From positions 11,686 to 75,685 of the forward strand of contig JACKDN010000036.1 of assembly GCA_020633465.1 (NCBI GenBank): DNA of 64,000 nucleotides, written 5' to 3'. The first letter of the stretch is position 1. Every line of letters starts with the position of its first letter. Origin of the DNA: Myxococcales bacterium (lineage in GTDB: Bacteria > Myxococcota_A > Bradymonadia > UBA7976 > UBA1532). The position numbers were made by a program, and so were the translations under genes. Below the pieces are notes generated by a model. It saw only the letters and a list, made by a program, of their open reading frames with translations, was not told where the DNA came from and made no database searches. Shown here in pieces: positions 30,422-39,652 of the stretch.

Positions 30422-31189
30422 ATGATGCCCCGCGCCCTCGCCTGGCTGCTGTTCGCGGCGACCCTGACCGCCTGCGGCGGCTCGACCTCGCAGACCCGCA
30501 TCGCCGGGGCCACGGTCCACACCCTCGAGGTCGACTACAGCAACGTGCACGTGGTGCAGCAGGGCGACGCGGTGGTGCTGATCGACGCCGGGTACGAGGC
30601 CCTGGCCGGCGAGACCGCCGAACGGGTCCGCGCGCTGGGCCTCGACCCGGCCGCCGTGAAGGCGATCATCCTGACCCACGGCCACGCCGACCACGCGGGC
30701 GGCGGGGCGCGCCTGCGGACCGATCTCACCGCGCAGCTGGTCGCCGGCGCGGGCGACCAGCCGATGATGGCGGCCGGGAAGAACGAGCCCCTGTGCCCGA
30801 CGGGATCCATCGCCGAGGGCCGCGTCGACGAAGATCAGGCCGCCACCTACGACGGCTACGGGGCCGACGTGTGGATCGACGCGCCCACCGATCTGGCGCC
30901 CGTCGGCGGCATCCCCGGCCGCATCCTGCCCATGCCCGGCCACACCCGCGGCTCGTTGGTGGTCGTGGTCGGCGACGCCGCCTTCGTCGGCGATCTGTTC
31001 CGCGGCGCCATCGTCGGCGGCGGCGCCGAGACCCACTTCTACATGTGCGATCTGGCCGACAACCGCGCCGACATCCGCGCGCTGCTCGACGCCCACCCGA
31101 ACGTGAAGACCTTCTTCACCGGCCACTTCGGCCCCGTCGACCGCGAGGATGTCGAGGAATATCTGGCCGACCAGACGCCGACGAACTGA
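30422..31189 (+). CDS. Metallo-beta-lactamase-fold lipoprotein
   Basis: Protein of 255 residues with a lipoprotein signal (LTAC, Cys18). The MBL-fold hydrolase core has all metal motifs: THGHADHAGG, the His in MPGHTRGS, the Asp in VGDLFRG and the His in FTGHFGP. The family includes lactonases, glyoxalase II-like thioesterases and beta-lactamases; the substrate is not readable. Being exported and lipid-anchored is less common than cytoplasmic forms. ATG 30422 is preceded by GGAG. The stop is 1 nt from the convergent lipoprotein stop at 31191. Confidence 0.9.
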   Translation: MMPRALAWLLFAATLTACGGSTSQTRIAGATVHTLEVDYSNVHVVQQGDAVVLIDAGYEALAGETAERVRALGLDPAAVKAIILTHGHADHAGGGARLRTDLTAQLVAGAGDQPMMAAGKNEPLCPTGSIAEGRVDEDQAATYDGYGADVWIDAPTDLAPVGGIPGRILPMPGHTRGSLVVVVGDAAFVGDLFRGAIVGGGAETHFYMCDLADNRADIRALLDAHPNVKTFFTGHFGPVDREDVEEYLADQTPTN

Positions 31190-31190
31190 G

Positions 31191-31628
31191 TCAGCGCAGA
31201 TCCTCCAGCGGCGCGTCGAAGCTGCCCACCAGCGTGTAGTCGTCGCCCTTCGCGGTGACCACCGCCTCGAAGCTGCCGGCGACGCGCGCGCCGGCCTTGG
31301 GGGCGTAGGCCTCGAGCGTCAGCGTGCCGCTCTTCAGGTCGGGAAGGCGCGCATCGCCCCGGCGGCCGATGACGTCACCGTCGCTGGCCAGATCGACGCT
31401 GGCCGGCCCGTCGAGCGCCATCGCGCCCAGGTCGACCACGACCTGCACCGGCACCTCGCGGCCGGCGGTGTACTGGATGGCCAGCTCACTGTTGGACAGG
31501 CGGGCGCGCACGCCGTCGTGGCCGAGGCCGTAGACGCGGCTGACGCTGCCGCGCAGGGCGCCCGCCTCGGCCTCGTCCTCACCGCAGCCGATGGCGAGCA
31601 GCACGAGCGCCGCGCACAGCGCCCTCAC
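31191..31628 (-). CDS. Small lipoprotein of unknown function
   Basis: Predicted lipoprotein of 145 residues, lipobox AIGC (Cys15). The mature part is beta-rich (LRGSVSRVYGLGHDGVRARL, SGTLTLEAYAPKAGARVAGS), and the final segment reads like a single beta-barrel/sandwich domain (AGSFEAVVTAKGDDYTLVGS). No family is recognised. GTG 31628 overlaps the stop of the propeller lipoprotein upstream (GTGA). Third gene of the minus-strand operon starting at 35343. Confidence 0.8.
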   Translation of the reverse strand: MRALCAALVLLAIGCGEDEAEAGALRGSVSRVYGLGHDGVRARLSNSELAIQYTAGREVPVQVVVDLGAMALDGPASVDLASDGDVIGRRGDARLPDLKSGTLTLEAYAPKAGARVAGSFEAVVTAKGDDYTLVGSFDAPLEDLR

Positions 31629-32989
31629 CGCCGCCTCCGCACCGCCGTCTCGAGCTGGAACGTGAAGCGGGCGCCGCGCGGGCGGCTGCACTGGTAGATC
31701 ACGCGCAGCCGCCCGTCGGCCTCGAACGCCAGATCGGGGTAGGTGCCGCACAGGCCGGCGTCGCCCTCGTCGACCACCTCGCGCGCCCAGGCGCCGTCGT
31801 CTTCGCGCCAGCCCACGACCACCGCGTCGTCGGCGGGCGCGCAGTCGGCGGCCGTCGCCTTGGCGCAGCGGTACCACACCGCCGCCAGCCCGCCGTCGGG
31901 CGCCACGGCCAGCCGCGCGTGGCGGCCCTCGTCGAAGCCCTCGGTGGGCACGACCTCGCGCTCCCAGGCGTCCGCGTCGGCCAGATCGGCGCCCGCGGGC
32001 AGCCGCGCGATCGTCGGCCGCTTCGCCACCGGCTCGTAGTAGCTGACCCACAGGTCGCCGGTGTCCGGGTGCACCACCACGTCGGGGCCTTCCACCGTCG
32101 ATCCCTCGTACAGGCGCACCTTGGCCCAGGTGCCGTCGGTCTCGCGGCGCGCCACCCAAACGCCGCGCCGGCTCTCGGACGGGTGCTCGACCGGCGTGTG
32201 CCAGGTCAGCACGGGCCGCCCGTCGAGGTCGAACGCCAGCACGCTGTAGTCGCCCGCGCCGCGCCCGAAGTCGACCACCTCGTGCTGCCAGCCGCCGGTG
32301 CGCCAGGCGAAGGCGACGTCGGCGCGCGTCAGGTCGTCGCCCTGGATCGCGCCCGAGTGGACGTCCTTGTAGGCCACGGCCGGCCGTCCCTCGGCGTCGA
32401 AGGCCAGCGCGGGCCAGGGTCCGACGACCTCGCCGAAGTCGCTCGCGGCGTCACCCGCCGGCGCCGTCGCCGAGCTGACCGCCACGGTGTCGAGCGTCCA
32501 GTCGTCCTCGCCGCGCCGCCGCAGCAGCCCGAGATCGTTGGCGCCGCAGTACTTCTGCATGGCCAGCGGCTCGCCTGTCATCGTCGCGACGTGCGGCACG
32601 GCCTCGTCGTCGAAGGCGAGCGCCAGCCCCAGCGGCGCGCCCAGCAGCAGCACCCGGTGCGCCACCTCGGTCGACCACGCCGTGCCGTCGCGCCCGGCGT
32701 AGCGCAGCGTCCAGAACACCTTGTCCGGCGGGCTGTCGCCCACCTCGGTGCAGGCCTCGCCCGTCTCGGGCACGGTGTCGAACCAGGCCACCCCCAGCAC
32801 CCCGCCCGGCCCCGCGGCCAGGTCGGCGTGCAGGCCCGCGCCGTCGGTCGCGATGGGCGCCTCGATCGTCCAGTCGTCGGTGGGCCGCGGCGGCCGCATG
32901 GTCACCTCGGCGTCCTTGACCGGCGCCGCGTCACCGCCGCCGTCGTCGCACGCGACCAGCGCGACCGCACACCCGAGCAGGATCCGCAT
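31625..32989 (-). CDS. BNR-like beta-propeller lipoprotein
   Basis: Lipoprotein of 454 residues, lipobox LVAC (Cys14) followed by Asp-Asp-Gly-Gly. Six or so blades contain recurring strands of the type LAFDxDGRPxVxY (ALAFDAEGRPAVAYKD, VLAFDLDGRPVLTWH, DLAFEADGRLRVIYQC), as in sialidase/BNR-like propellers that lack the catalytic residues. Binding or structural role inferred. The ATG shares its A with the upstream stop (TGATG) and the 3' end overlaps the next lipoprotein by 4 nt. Confidence 0.83.
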   Translation of the reverse strand: MRILLGCAVALVACDDGGGDAAPVKDAEVTMRPPRPTDDWTIEAPIATDGAGLHADLAAGPGGVLGVAWFDTVPETGEACTEVGDSPPDKVFWTLRYAGRDGTAWSTEVAHRVLLLGAPLGLALAFDDEAVPHVATMTGEPLAMQKYCGANDLGLLRRRGEDDWTLDTVAVSSATAPAGDAASDFGEVVGPWPALAFDAEGRPAVAYKDVHSGAIQGDDLTRADVAFAWRTGGWQHEVVDFGRGAGDYSVLAFDLDGRPVLTWHTPVEHPSESRRGVWVARRETDGTWAKVRLYEGSTVEGPDVVVHPDTGDLWVSYYEPVAKRPTIARLPAGADLADADAWEREVVPTEGFDEGRHARLAVAPDGGLAAVWYRCAKATAADCAPADDAVVVGWREDDGAWAREVVDEGDAGLCGTYPDLAFEADGRLRVIYQCSRPRGARFTFQLETAVRRRR

Positions 32990-35343
32990 CACCGCGGCGC
33001 TCCGCAGCCGTCCTCGTACAGCTGACAGGGCGGCTCGCTGCACCCGTCCGCCACCTTCTCGACGCAGAACCGATAGCGCTGCTCGGCGTCGTAGTCGGCG
33101 TCGGGCAGCAGGTCGCGCACGGCCACGCCGTAGTAGTAGACGTCGTCACCGCCGCCGTGGCCCTGGAAGGCGTAGAAGCACTGGTCCTGCGCGCCCAGGC
33201 CGCCCAGCGCCCCGCTCTGCGCGGGCTGCGTGCGATCCTGCGTCAGCGGCACGAAGCCGTCGAACCACAGCTCGCCGCCGCGGTACACCTGCCACAGCTG
33301 ATCGACCTCGCCGCCGTCCACCTCGTACAGGATGCGCACCATGCAGTCCTCGCCCGGGCAGGGGTGCGCGTAGACGTAGAAGTCCTGGTCCGCCTCGTAG
33401 CTGATGGCGCCCTCGATCCAGTCGTCCGGACCGCAGCAGCCGGGCACCAGCGGCGGCGGGCCCATCCCGCCGTCGGCGCCCGCGTCGTCGGTGGGCGCGG
33501 CGTCGGTCATGGGCGCCGCGTCGGTCATCGGCGCCGCGTCCAGGTCGGGGCCCGCGTCGACCGGCGGCCTCGCGTCCACCGGCGGCGCGGCGTCCGCCAC
33601 GGGCGCCGCGTCGACGACCGGCGCGGCGTCCACCACGGGCGCCGCGTCCGGCGCGCCCTGATCGGCCGGCCCCGCGTCGGGCGCGCCCGCGTCCACCACC
33701 CCTGCGTCCTCGACCCCCGCGTCCGGCAGCCCCTTCCGCCCGCCCGCGCAGTCGTGCACCGGGGCCACGTTGCCCCGCCGCACCGCGTAGCTCAGCTGCA
33801 GCCCGATGGGGTCGTCCCGCCGGATGGTCGGCGTGTACAGGTTCGACGGCTCGTTGCGGTCCGGATCGCGGCGCACCCGCGCGCGCAGCGTATAGAACGT
33901 GTCGGGCGCCAGCCCGTCGCCGCCGAAGTCGCCGGCCACCAGGTAGATCGGCTCGTTGGTCAGGCTGGGCGCCGAGAAGCGCACCCGGTTCTCCAGCGGC
34001 GCCTCGCCTGGCACCGGCGCCCCCGTCGGCGGCGTCACGTGCTTCTCGACCAGGAACGCCCCGCAGGCCCCTTCGGGCAGGCAGGTCGACGCCCCCGCGC
34101 ACCGCCGGCTGGGCAGGCACGTGTTGAACAGCCCCGTGCAGTCCCAGTTGCTGCCGCAGCCCTGCTGCAGCTCCCGGCACTCCTCGTCCGCCGCGCAGGG
34201 CGATCCCGCGTGCGCCCGCACCACCGCCACCGAGGCCTGCACCTCGGCCAGCAGCGCGCGCTGCTCGTCGGCGTCCAACCCCGCGGTGTCGAAGGCCATC
34301 TCGACCTCGAGGATGCCCCGCGCGCAGGTGCTGACCGGCAGCCGGAACCAGTCCCGGTCGCCCAGCACGCCGACCGTGCCCTGCACCTCGAACCAGCCCG
34401 ACCAGTCGGCCTCGACGCAGGGCACCGCCTCTTCGCTCAACACCGTCGCCTGCTCGGCCACGTCGTTGGGCTCGTTCAGATCCCGCTCCTCGTCCAGCGC
34501 GACGCTCAGCGTGTACTCGACCGCCGGATCCGCCTGCCCGTCGTCGTCGTCCCGCACCTGCACCAGGTAGTCACCCGCGGCCGGCAGCACCACCGCCCGC
34601 GACAGGTCGGTGTCCTCGCGCACCCCCGCCGGGTTCGCCTGGTCGGTCAGCGTCTCGCCGCCCGGCCCCAGCACCACCACCCGCGGCGCCACCACGCCCG
34701 CCGGCATCTGCAGCCGGAAGCGCAGCACCCGCCGATCCGGCGCGGTCAGCCGGAACACGTCCACGTCGCCGCGGCACCCGATGGTGCCGGTCACCGGCGC
34801 GTCCACCGTCAGCGCCGCCGCGTCCGCCGCGGTGTCGTTCGGCTCGGCCGGATCGGGATCCGCCGCCGCCGTCACGCTCAGCGTGTAGCCGTGCCGCAGA
34901 TCCTGCCCGTCGTCGCCCAGATCGCGCACCACCACGTCCACCGGCCCCGCGGGCACGCAGTGCGTGATGTCCAGCGGCGTCCCGCGCACCTCGTCGGGCC
35001 GCGGCGCGCCCAGCGGCGTCCCGTCGGCGGCCAGCACCGCGTAGGTCGGCTCGACCGGCGTGAGCGGGCTGGTGCTCTCCAGCTTCACGGTCAAGAGCCG
35101 CTGCCCCGCGCCCACGTCGAACCGATACCAGTCCGCGTCGCCCACCGGGCACAGCGCCCCGGTCACCGCCTCGCCCGCGGTCAGCGGCACCGCGGTCGAC
35201 CGATCCGTCGAGTCGTCGAAGGCGCACACCGCACCGCCGGGCAGATCGCCGTCCACCCCGCCCTGCCCGCCGTCATCGGCGTCGTCGCAGCCGAACAGCG
35301 CCAGCCCCAACAGCGCCGCGACCCGCATCCCGCGGCCCATCAT
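32989..35343 (-). CDS. Large PPC-domain lipoprotein with Asp/Ala/Pro linker
   Basis: Lipoprotein of 784 residues starting at ATG 35343 behind a strong GGAGGGGGAGG site; lipobox LFGC (Cys19) followed by Asp-Asp. Three pre-peptidase C-terminal (PPC-like) beta-sandwiches occupy about residues 45-370 (DWYRFDVGAGQRLLTV, GYTLSV, DVDVFRLTAPDRRVLRF, DRDWFRLPV). A Cys-rich insertion follows (about 390-450; CAADEECRELQQGC..GSNWDC), then another beta-rich domain. A long linker of (DAAPxxDAAP)-type repeats at about 540-625 and a final PPC-like domain with Cys pairs close the protein. Such proteins are surface-exposed and may bind carbohydrate or matrix. It heads a three-gene coupled operon. Confidence 0.85.
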   Translation of the reverse strand: MMGRGMRVAALLGLALFGCDDADDGGQGGVDGDLPGGAVCAFDDSTDRSTAVPLTAGEAVTGALCPVGDADWYRFDVGAGQRLLTVKLESTSPLTPVEPTYAVLAADGTPLGAPRPDEVRGTPLDITHCVPAGPVDVVVRDLGDDGQDLRHGYTLSVTAAADPDPAEPNDTAADAAALTVDAPVTGTIGCRGDVDVFRLTAPDRRVLRFRLQMPAGVVAPRVVVLGPGGETLTDQANPAGVREDTDLSRAVVLPAAGDYLVQVRDDDDGQADPAVEYTLSVALDEERDLNEPNDVAEQATVLSEEAVPCVEADWSGWFEVQGTVGVLGDRDWFRLPVSTCARGILEVEMAFDTAGLDADEQRALLAEVQASVAVVRAHAGSPCAADEECRELQQGCGSNWDCTGLFNTCLPSRRCAGASTCLPEGACGAFLVEKHVTPPTGAPVPGEAPLENRVRFSAPSLTNEPIYLVAGDFGGDGLAPDTFYTLRARVRRDPDRNEPSNLYTPTIRRDDPIGLQLSYAVRRGNVAPVHDCAGGRKGLPDAGVEDAGVVDAGAPDAGPADQGAPDAAPVVDAAPVVDAAPVADAAPPVDARPPVDAGPDLDAAPMTDAAPMTDAAPTDDAGADGGMGPPPLVPGCCGPDDWIEGAISYEADQDFYVYAHPCPGEDCMVRILYEVDGGEVDQLWQVYRGGELWFDGFVPLTQDRTQPAQSGALGGLGAQDQCFYAFQGHGGGDDVYYYGVAVRDLLPDADYDAEQRYRFCVEKVADGCSEPPCQLYEDGCGAPR

Positions 35344-35418
35344 CCAGGCCTCCCCCTCCGTGTTCGGCTTCGGCCGGGTCCGACACGCCCCAAACGGCAA
35401 GCTCGTCCGTCCGGGAGG

Positions 35419-35566
35419 ACGTGCCCGTGCCCGTGCCCGTGCCCGTGCCCGAACGTCTCCACCGGAGCAGAACGATCCGTAAACCACTGACTCAAAACAG
35501 CTTTCCCAGATCGACCCTTCGACTTCCCCCCTGACCACCCGGGCACGGGCACGCGCACGGGCACGT
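35419..35566. repeat. Inverted hexanucleotide repeat pair (GTGCCC)5 / (GGGCAC)4
   Basis: The left arm has five perfect GTGCCC units (35421-35450). The right arm has four GGGCAC-type units (35541-35564), the third being GCGCAC. Extended by flanking ACG/CGT, the arms form an inverted repeat of about 27 bp with one mismatch, enclosing an 88-nt spacer of lower G+C. It lies in the 263-nt gap between the VWA gene stop (35607) and the PPC lipoprotein start (35343), upstream of the latter. It could fold into a large hairpin; no gene is seen in the gap. Confidence 0.8.
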
Positions 35567-35606
35567 ATCGAGCGCTGCGTTCATCCAACCGTGCATGCAT
35601 GCCTCC

Positions 35607-37418
35607 TCACGGCCGCCGGCAGTCGCGCGCGGCGTCGAAGTCCTGCAGGTCGACGAAGTCGGCGTCGTCCAGCCGCACCACCCCCGAGGGCGGCGTCTTG
35701 CGATCCCCCTCGAGCTCGTAACGCGCGTCCACGCAGGCCACCCGCCACCCGGCGTAGGCGCCCGGCTCGTCGAACGCGCCCTCGCCGGCGTACACCAGCA
35801 CCCGGTTCCACCCGTTGCCCGGCGCGTCCGCGGCCTCGTTGGCCGCCGTCGGCAGCAGCGTGATCTCGCCCACCCGGAAGGTGTAGCAGGCGCGGTCGGC
35901 GTCCACGCCCTGGTCGTCCACCTGATAGTCGTAGGCCACCTTCGACCGCCCCGCCGCGTCGTCGCACAGCGGATCGCCCCCGCTGCGCACCTCGACCGCG
36001 TTGTCGGTGCGATCCCAGTCCAGATCGTCCAGGTCGTCCGCCCGCACCGGGCTCGTCCGGAACCGCCACTCCACCGGGTCCGGCAGCCCGTCCGCGTCCG
36101 TGTCGGCCCCCTGCTGGCGCGTGCCCACGAACACCTCCTCGCAGTCGATCAGCCCGTCGCCGTCGCTGTCCGGGTATTCGCAGCGCCCGTCGCCGTCCTC
36201 GTCCGGGCAGTCGCAGAACCCGTCGGCGTCGGCGTCGACGCAGTCCGGCCCGCCCACCTCGACCTGGTCGCCCACGAAGCAGCCGGCGTCACCGCGATCC
36301 AGCGGATCCAGCCCCGACGCCCCGAACAGCCACTCCGTCCGATCGCGCAGCCCGTCGCCGTCCGTGTCGGGATCCAGCGGATCCGTCCCGATGCGCCGCT
36401 CCACCAGATCGGCCAGCCCGTCCCCGTCGCTGTCGATCAGCGGATCCCCGCAGCTCGGCGCCCCGTCGAGGTCGATGTCCTTGTACGCGTCGGCGTCGAA
36501 CCGATCCTGCACCACGCTGGGCAGCTGCGCGGCGTCCTGCACCGCGTTCGTGTTCACCGCCACCAGCGACCGCAGCGTGAACACGCGCCGCAGCGCGGTC
36601 AGATCGAGCTGCAGGAAGTCCAGCCGCTCGCCGTTGGGCACGCTGCGGTACGTCCCCTCGCCCACCTCGGCCATCGCCGTCAGCAGCGCCTGCGCCGGCT
36701 GGTCGACCACCGCGCCCTGATCCGTCGACAGGTAGATCGTGTGGAACGCGAAGCGCCCCACCTGGAACAGGTCGGCCAGATCCTGCAGCGCCGCCACGCC
36801 CTCGACGATGCCGTCGGCGGTGTTGCGCCCCTCCTCGTCCTCGACCGTGTCGGGCAGCCCGTCGCTGACGAACACCACGACGTAGGTGCTGCGCGGCAGG
36901 CTCTCCTGATCGGCGCGCAGCATCTCGGTGCGCATCTCGAACCACGCCTCGTCGAGCGCGTTGCGGTAGTTGGTCGTGCGGTCGGTCACCCGCAGCGCCC
37001 GCGTCGCCGCTTCGAGCTGATCGGCGCTGGTCGTGAAGAACGACTCGGGCAGCATGTCGCCGTCGGCGTCCACCGGCGTCCGCGACTGCGCCTGCGCCGA
37101 GAACCGCACGATGCCCACGCGCACCGCGTCGTCCCCCCGCGCCAGCAAACGCTGCCAGGCCGCCCGCACCGCCGCCTCGCGCCGCGTCTCGCCCGTCGCG
37201 GGATCGATCGGATCGGTCACCTCCATCGACTCGCTGCCGTCCACCAGGAAAAGCACTCGCAGCGGAAACGCCCGATCCTCGGGCGACCGCGTGCACAGCG
37301 CCCCCTCGAGCTCGAGCTTGTCGTCGCGCGGCGGCGGCGGCGCAGGCGGGATCTTCTCCAGATCCGCGCGCGAGCACGCGCTCAGCGCGACGAGCAACGC
37401 CAAGAGCCCGACCCTCAC
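35607..37418 (-). CDS. VWA-domain lipoprotein with TSP3 repeats (copy 1)
   Basis: Lipoprotein of 603 residues. GTG 37418 overlaps the upstream stop (GTGA); lipobox LSAC (Cys15). A von Willebrand factor A domain at about residues 50-260 has a complete MIDAS start, DGSES (Asp60), and VSDGLPD. TSP3 calcium repeats follow at about 300-440 (DSDGDGLADLVE, DTDGDGLRDRTE, DSDGDGLIDCEE). The C-terminal domain begins with ACYTFRVGEITLLP and is shared with the paralogues at 37415-39604 and 41731-43689. A metal-dependent extracellular binding protein is likely; the partner is unknown. Confidence 0.88.
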   Translation of the reverse strand: MRVGLLALLVALSACSRADLEKIPPAPPPPRDDKLELEGALCTRSPEDRAFPLRVLFLVDGSESMEVTDPIDPATGETRREAAVRAAWQRLLARGDDAVRVGIVRFSAQAQSRTPVDADGDMLPESFFTTSADQLEAATRALRVTDRTTNYRNALDEAWFEMRTEMLRADQESLPRSTYVVVFVSDGLPDTVEDEEGRNTADGIVEGVAALQDLADLFQVGRFAFHTIYLSTDQGAVVDQPAQALLTAMAEVGEGTYRSVPNGERLDFLQLDLTALRRVFTLRSLVAVNTNAVQDAAQLPSVVQDRFDADAYKDIDLDGAPSCGDPLIDSDGDGLADLVERRIGTDPLDPDTDGDGLRDRTEWLFGASGLDPLDRGDAGCFVGDQVEVGGPDCVDADADGFCDCPDEDGDGRCEYPDSDGDGLIDCEEVFVGTRQQGADTDADGLPDPVEWRFRTSPVRADDLDDLDWDRTDNAVEVRSGGDPLCDDAAGRSKVAYDYQVDDQGVDADRACYTFRVGEITLLPTAANEAADAPGNGWNRVLVYAGEGAFDEPGAYAGWRVACVDARYELEGDRKTPPSGVVRLDDADFVDLQDFDAARDCRRP

Positions 37419-39604
37419 GGCGCCTCCGCGTCGGCCGCGCCCGCGTCCAACCCCGCGTCGCCCCCCGCCGCCACCTCGGGGCAGGCCGCGCACGCGTCGG
37501 CCAGCGTCGCCAGGAAGCTGCGCAGCCGATCGACCTCCCAGGGCCGATAGCAGTGCGCCTCGGGGTCGAACGACGCCGCCGGCCAGAACAGATCCGACGC
37601 CTCGACCGGCAGCGTCGACGTCAGATCACCCCGCGCGTACTGCCGCAGCAGCGTCTTCAGCTCGTCGCGCGGCAGCAGCAGGTTCTCCACCGCCACGCGC
37701 GGCGGCAGGCAGGCGTCGATCACGTTCTCCACCTGTTCGCGCGTCAGGTCGAGCGGCTCGACCCCGATGCAGCGCGCGATGTCGTCGAAGCGGCTGTCGA
37801 GCCCGGTCCGCAGCTCGGCCCACGTCTCGGCCCGCAGATCCACCACGCCGCTCTCGGGCCGCTTCAGCCCCGACCCCTGGTAGATCGCCTCGACGCAGCC
37901 CTGCCGCACCGCGGGCGGCGAGCCGCCCACGCCCACCGGCTCGCCGAACAGGCTCATCACCACCCGGTTGCGCCCGCGATCCTGCCGCTGCGCCCCGGCC
38001 ACCAGCCGGATGTCGCGCACCTCGAAGTCGTAGCAGCGCCGCAGCACCGGCCGCCCGTTCTGGCGATCGGCCACCGGCAGCTCGCCCCGATCGACCAGCG
38101 CGTACCGGATGGCCTCGGCCCGGTGCCGATCCGCGTCCGGCGCCAGCGGATCCGTCCCGCCGCGCACCTCTTCCCGCGTGATCACCCCGTCGAAGTCGGG
38201 ATCCGCCTCGGCGTCCGCCACCCGCGGATCGCTGCCCAGCCGAAGCTCCACCCCGTCGAGTATCCGGTCGCCGTCGGTGTCCGGCTGCAGCGGGTCCGTC
38301 TGCAGGAACGCCTCCTCGCACGCCCGCAGCCCGTCGCCGTCCATGTCCTGCGCCTGCTCGCCCCGGCACGGCCGCGCCGGCGCCTCGGGATCCAGCGGAT
38401 CGAACCCCGACCGCGCGAACCGCGTCTCGATCAGATCCCCGTACCCGTCCCCGTCGCTGTCCGCGTCGAAGGCCGACGTCACCCCCACCGGCTCGTCCAC
38501 GTCGGGCAGCCCGTCCCGATCGCTGTCGGCCAGCGGCCCGCTGGCCCCCGGCGCCGCGTTCACGTTGATCGCGCTGAACTCGGTCACGAAGTAGGGCGCC
38601 CGCAGCGAGGTGAAGTCGAAGTCGAGGAAGGTGTCGTCCTCGCGCTCGAGGTTCACGTCGCGGAACGTGCCGCCGCCCGCCTCGGCCATGCCGGTCAAGA
38701 GCTGCCGCGCCTGCTCGAAGTTGTAGCCGAAGTTCGTCTGCCCGCCCGGGCACACCGCGTCGATGACCGCCTGCGGCGACGTGATCAGCACCGTGTTCAG
38801 CGCGATGTCGCCCGCCGAGTACGCGATCTCGAGCGACCGCAAGTCATCGATTCTCTGGAGGATCTGCCGCGGCATGTTGTACTCGGGGCAGCGCCCCTGC
38901 ATGTCGACGTAGGTGCCCTCGGCGATCTCGCGGTCGGTGTTGCACACCGGGTACAGGTTGTCCGGGCGCAGGCTGTTGTCGTCCTGATCGTCGCAGTCGG
39001 GGTCCGAGCCGTCCGCCAGCCCGTCGGCGTCGTTGTCGACGCCGTCGCTGCACGCGGCGCGATCGTCCTCGCAGCCCGCCCGGCACCGCGGCTCGGGCGC
39101 GCCGTCGCTGACGAACACCACCACGTAGCGCGTGCGCGCGCGCACCGCCGGCCCGCTGTCGATCAGGTCGCGCTCCAGCATGCGCACCGCGGTCGCCAGC
39201 GCGCCCTGGTAGTCGGTCGCCGGCCCCAGGCCCTGCCCCGGATCCAGGAAGGGCCGGATGGCGTCCTGCTCCCGCGTGAACGGCTGCGTGCGCGACCACG
39301 ACGCGAAGCCGACGAAGCCGAAGAACACCTGCGGCAGCGGCAGCAGCTCGTTGACCACCCGGTTCAGCGCCTGGAAGCGCCGGTTCCGGCTGTCGGTGCA
39401 CTGCAGCGAGGCCGACTGATCGATCAGGAAAAGGATCTTCACCGGGAAGGGCGTCACGTCCGCCGGCTCGGTGCACAGCTGGCCCATCACGGTCAGCTTG
39501 TCGTCCACCTCGGGCGGCGGGGTCGGCGGCACGGGCTGCAGGCCCGCGTCGGTGCAGGCGCACAGCAGCAGGATCAGGCCGGCGGTGGTGCGCAGACGGT
39601 TCAG
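37415..39604 (-). CDS. VWA-domain lipoprotein with TSP3 repeats (copy 2), apparent CTG start
   Basis: Lipoprotein of about 729 residues. Between the in-frame stop at 39653 and GTG 39532 there is no ATG, GTG or TTG, yet this stretch encodes a good lipoprotein signal (NRLRTTAGLILLLCAC, lipobox Cys17). CTG 39604 with GGGG 7 nt upstream is the likely start; starting at GTG 39532 would lose the signal. The VWA domain has MIDAS DQSAS and VSDGAPE, with a Cys-rich insertion (RCRAGCEDDRAAC). TSP3 repeats follow, then the shared C-terminal domain starting RCYDFEVRDIRLV and an Ala/Asp tail. Paralogue of 35607-37418. Confidence 0.85.
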   Translation of the reverse strand: MNRLRTTAGLILLLCACTDAGLQPVPPTPPPEVDDKLTVMGQLCTEPADVTPFPVKILFLIDQSASLQCTDSRNRRFQALNRVVNELLPLPQVFFGFVGFASWSRTQPFTREQDAIRPFLDPGQGLGPATDYQGALATAVRMLERDLIDSGPAVRARTRYVVVFVSDGAPEPRCRAGCEDDRAACSDGVDNDADGLADGSDPDCDDQDDNSLRPDNLYPVCNTDREIAEGTYVDMQGRCPEYNMPRQILQRIDDLRSLEIAYSAGDIALNTVLITSPQAVIDAVCPGGQTNFGYNFEQARQLLTGMAEAGGGTFRDVNLEREDDTFLDFDFTSLRAPYFVTEFSAINVNAAPGASGPLADSDRDGLPDVDEPVGVTSAFDADSDGDGYGDLIETRFARSGFDPLDPEAPARPCRGEQAQDMDGDGLRACEEAFLQTDPLQPDTDGDRILDGVELRLGSDPRVADAEADPDFDGVITREEVRGGTDPLAPDADRHRAEAIRYALVDRGELPVADRQNGRPVLRRCYDFEVRDIRLVAGAQRQDRGRNRVVMSLFGEPVGVGGSPPAVRQGCVEAIYQGSGLKRPESGVVDLRAETWAELRTGLDSRFDDIARCIGVEPLDLTREQVENVIDACLPPRVAVENLLLPRDELKTLLRQYARGDLTSTLPVEASDLFWPAASFDPEAHCYRPWEVDRLRSFLATLADACAACPEVAAGGDAGLDAGAADAEAP

Positions 39605-39611
39605 GAGGCAG

Positions 39612-39615
39612 CCCC
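39612..39615 (-). promoter_or_regulatory. Ribosome binding site supporting a CTG start
   Basis: GGGG on the minus strand, 7 nt upstream of CTG 39604. It is the only start-like context that includes the lipoprotein signal peptide of the downstream VWA gene. Confidence 0.4.
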
Positions 39616-39652
39616 GCGGTGAACAGGGGCGATCAGCGGGCAGGGCGCGCGC

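Noticed and set aside
33480..33735. Tandem DNA repeat considered as an independent element
   Set aside because: It encodes the DAAP/DAGP linker of the PPC lipoprotein in frame; a protein low-complexity region is the simpler explanation.
37418..37550. Possible extension of the VWA copy 1 gene upstream of GTG 37418
   Set aside because: The extension is Gly/Arg-rich, antisense-like and would bury the lipoprotein signal; the GTGA overlap gives a normal coupled start.
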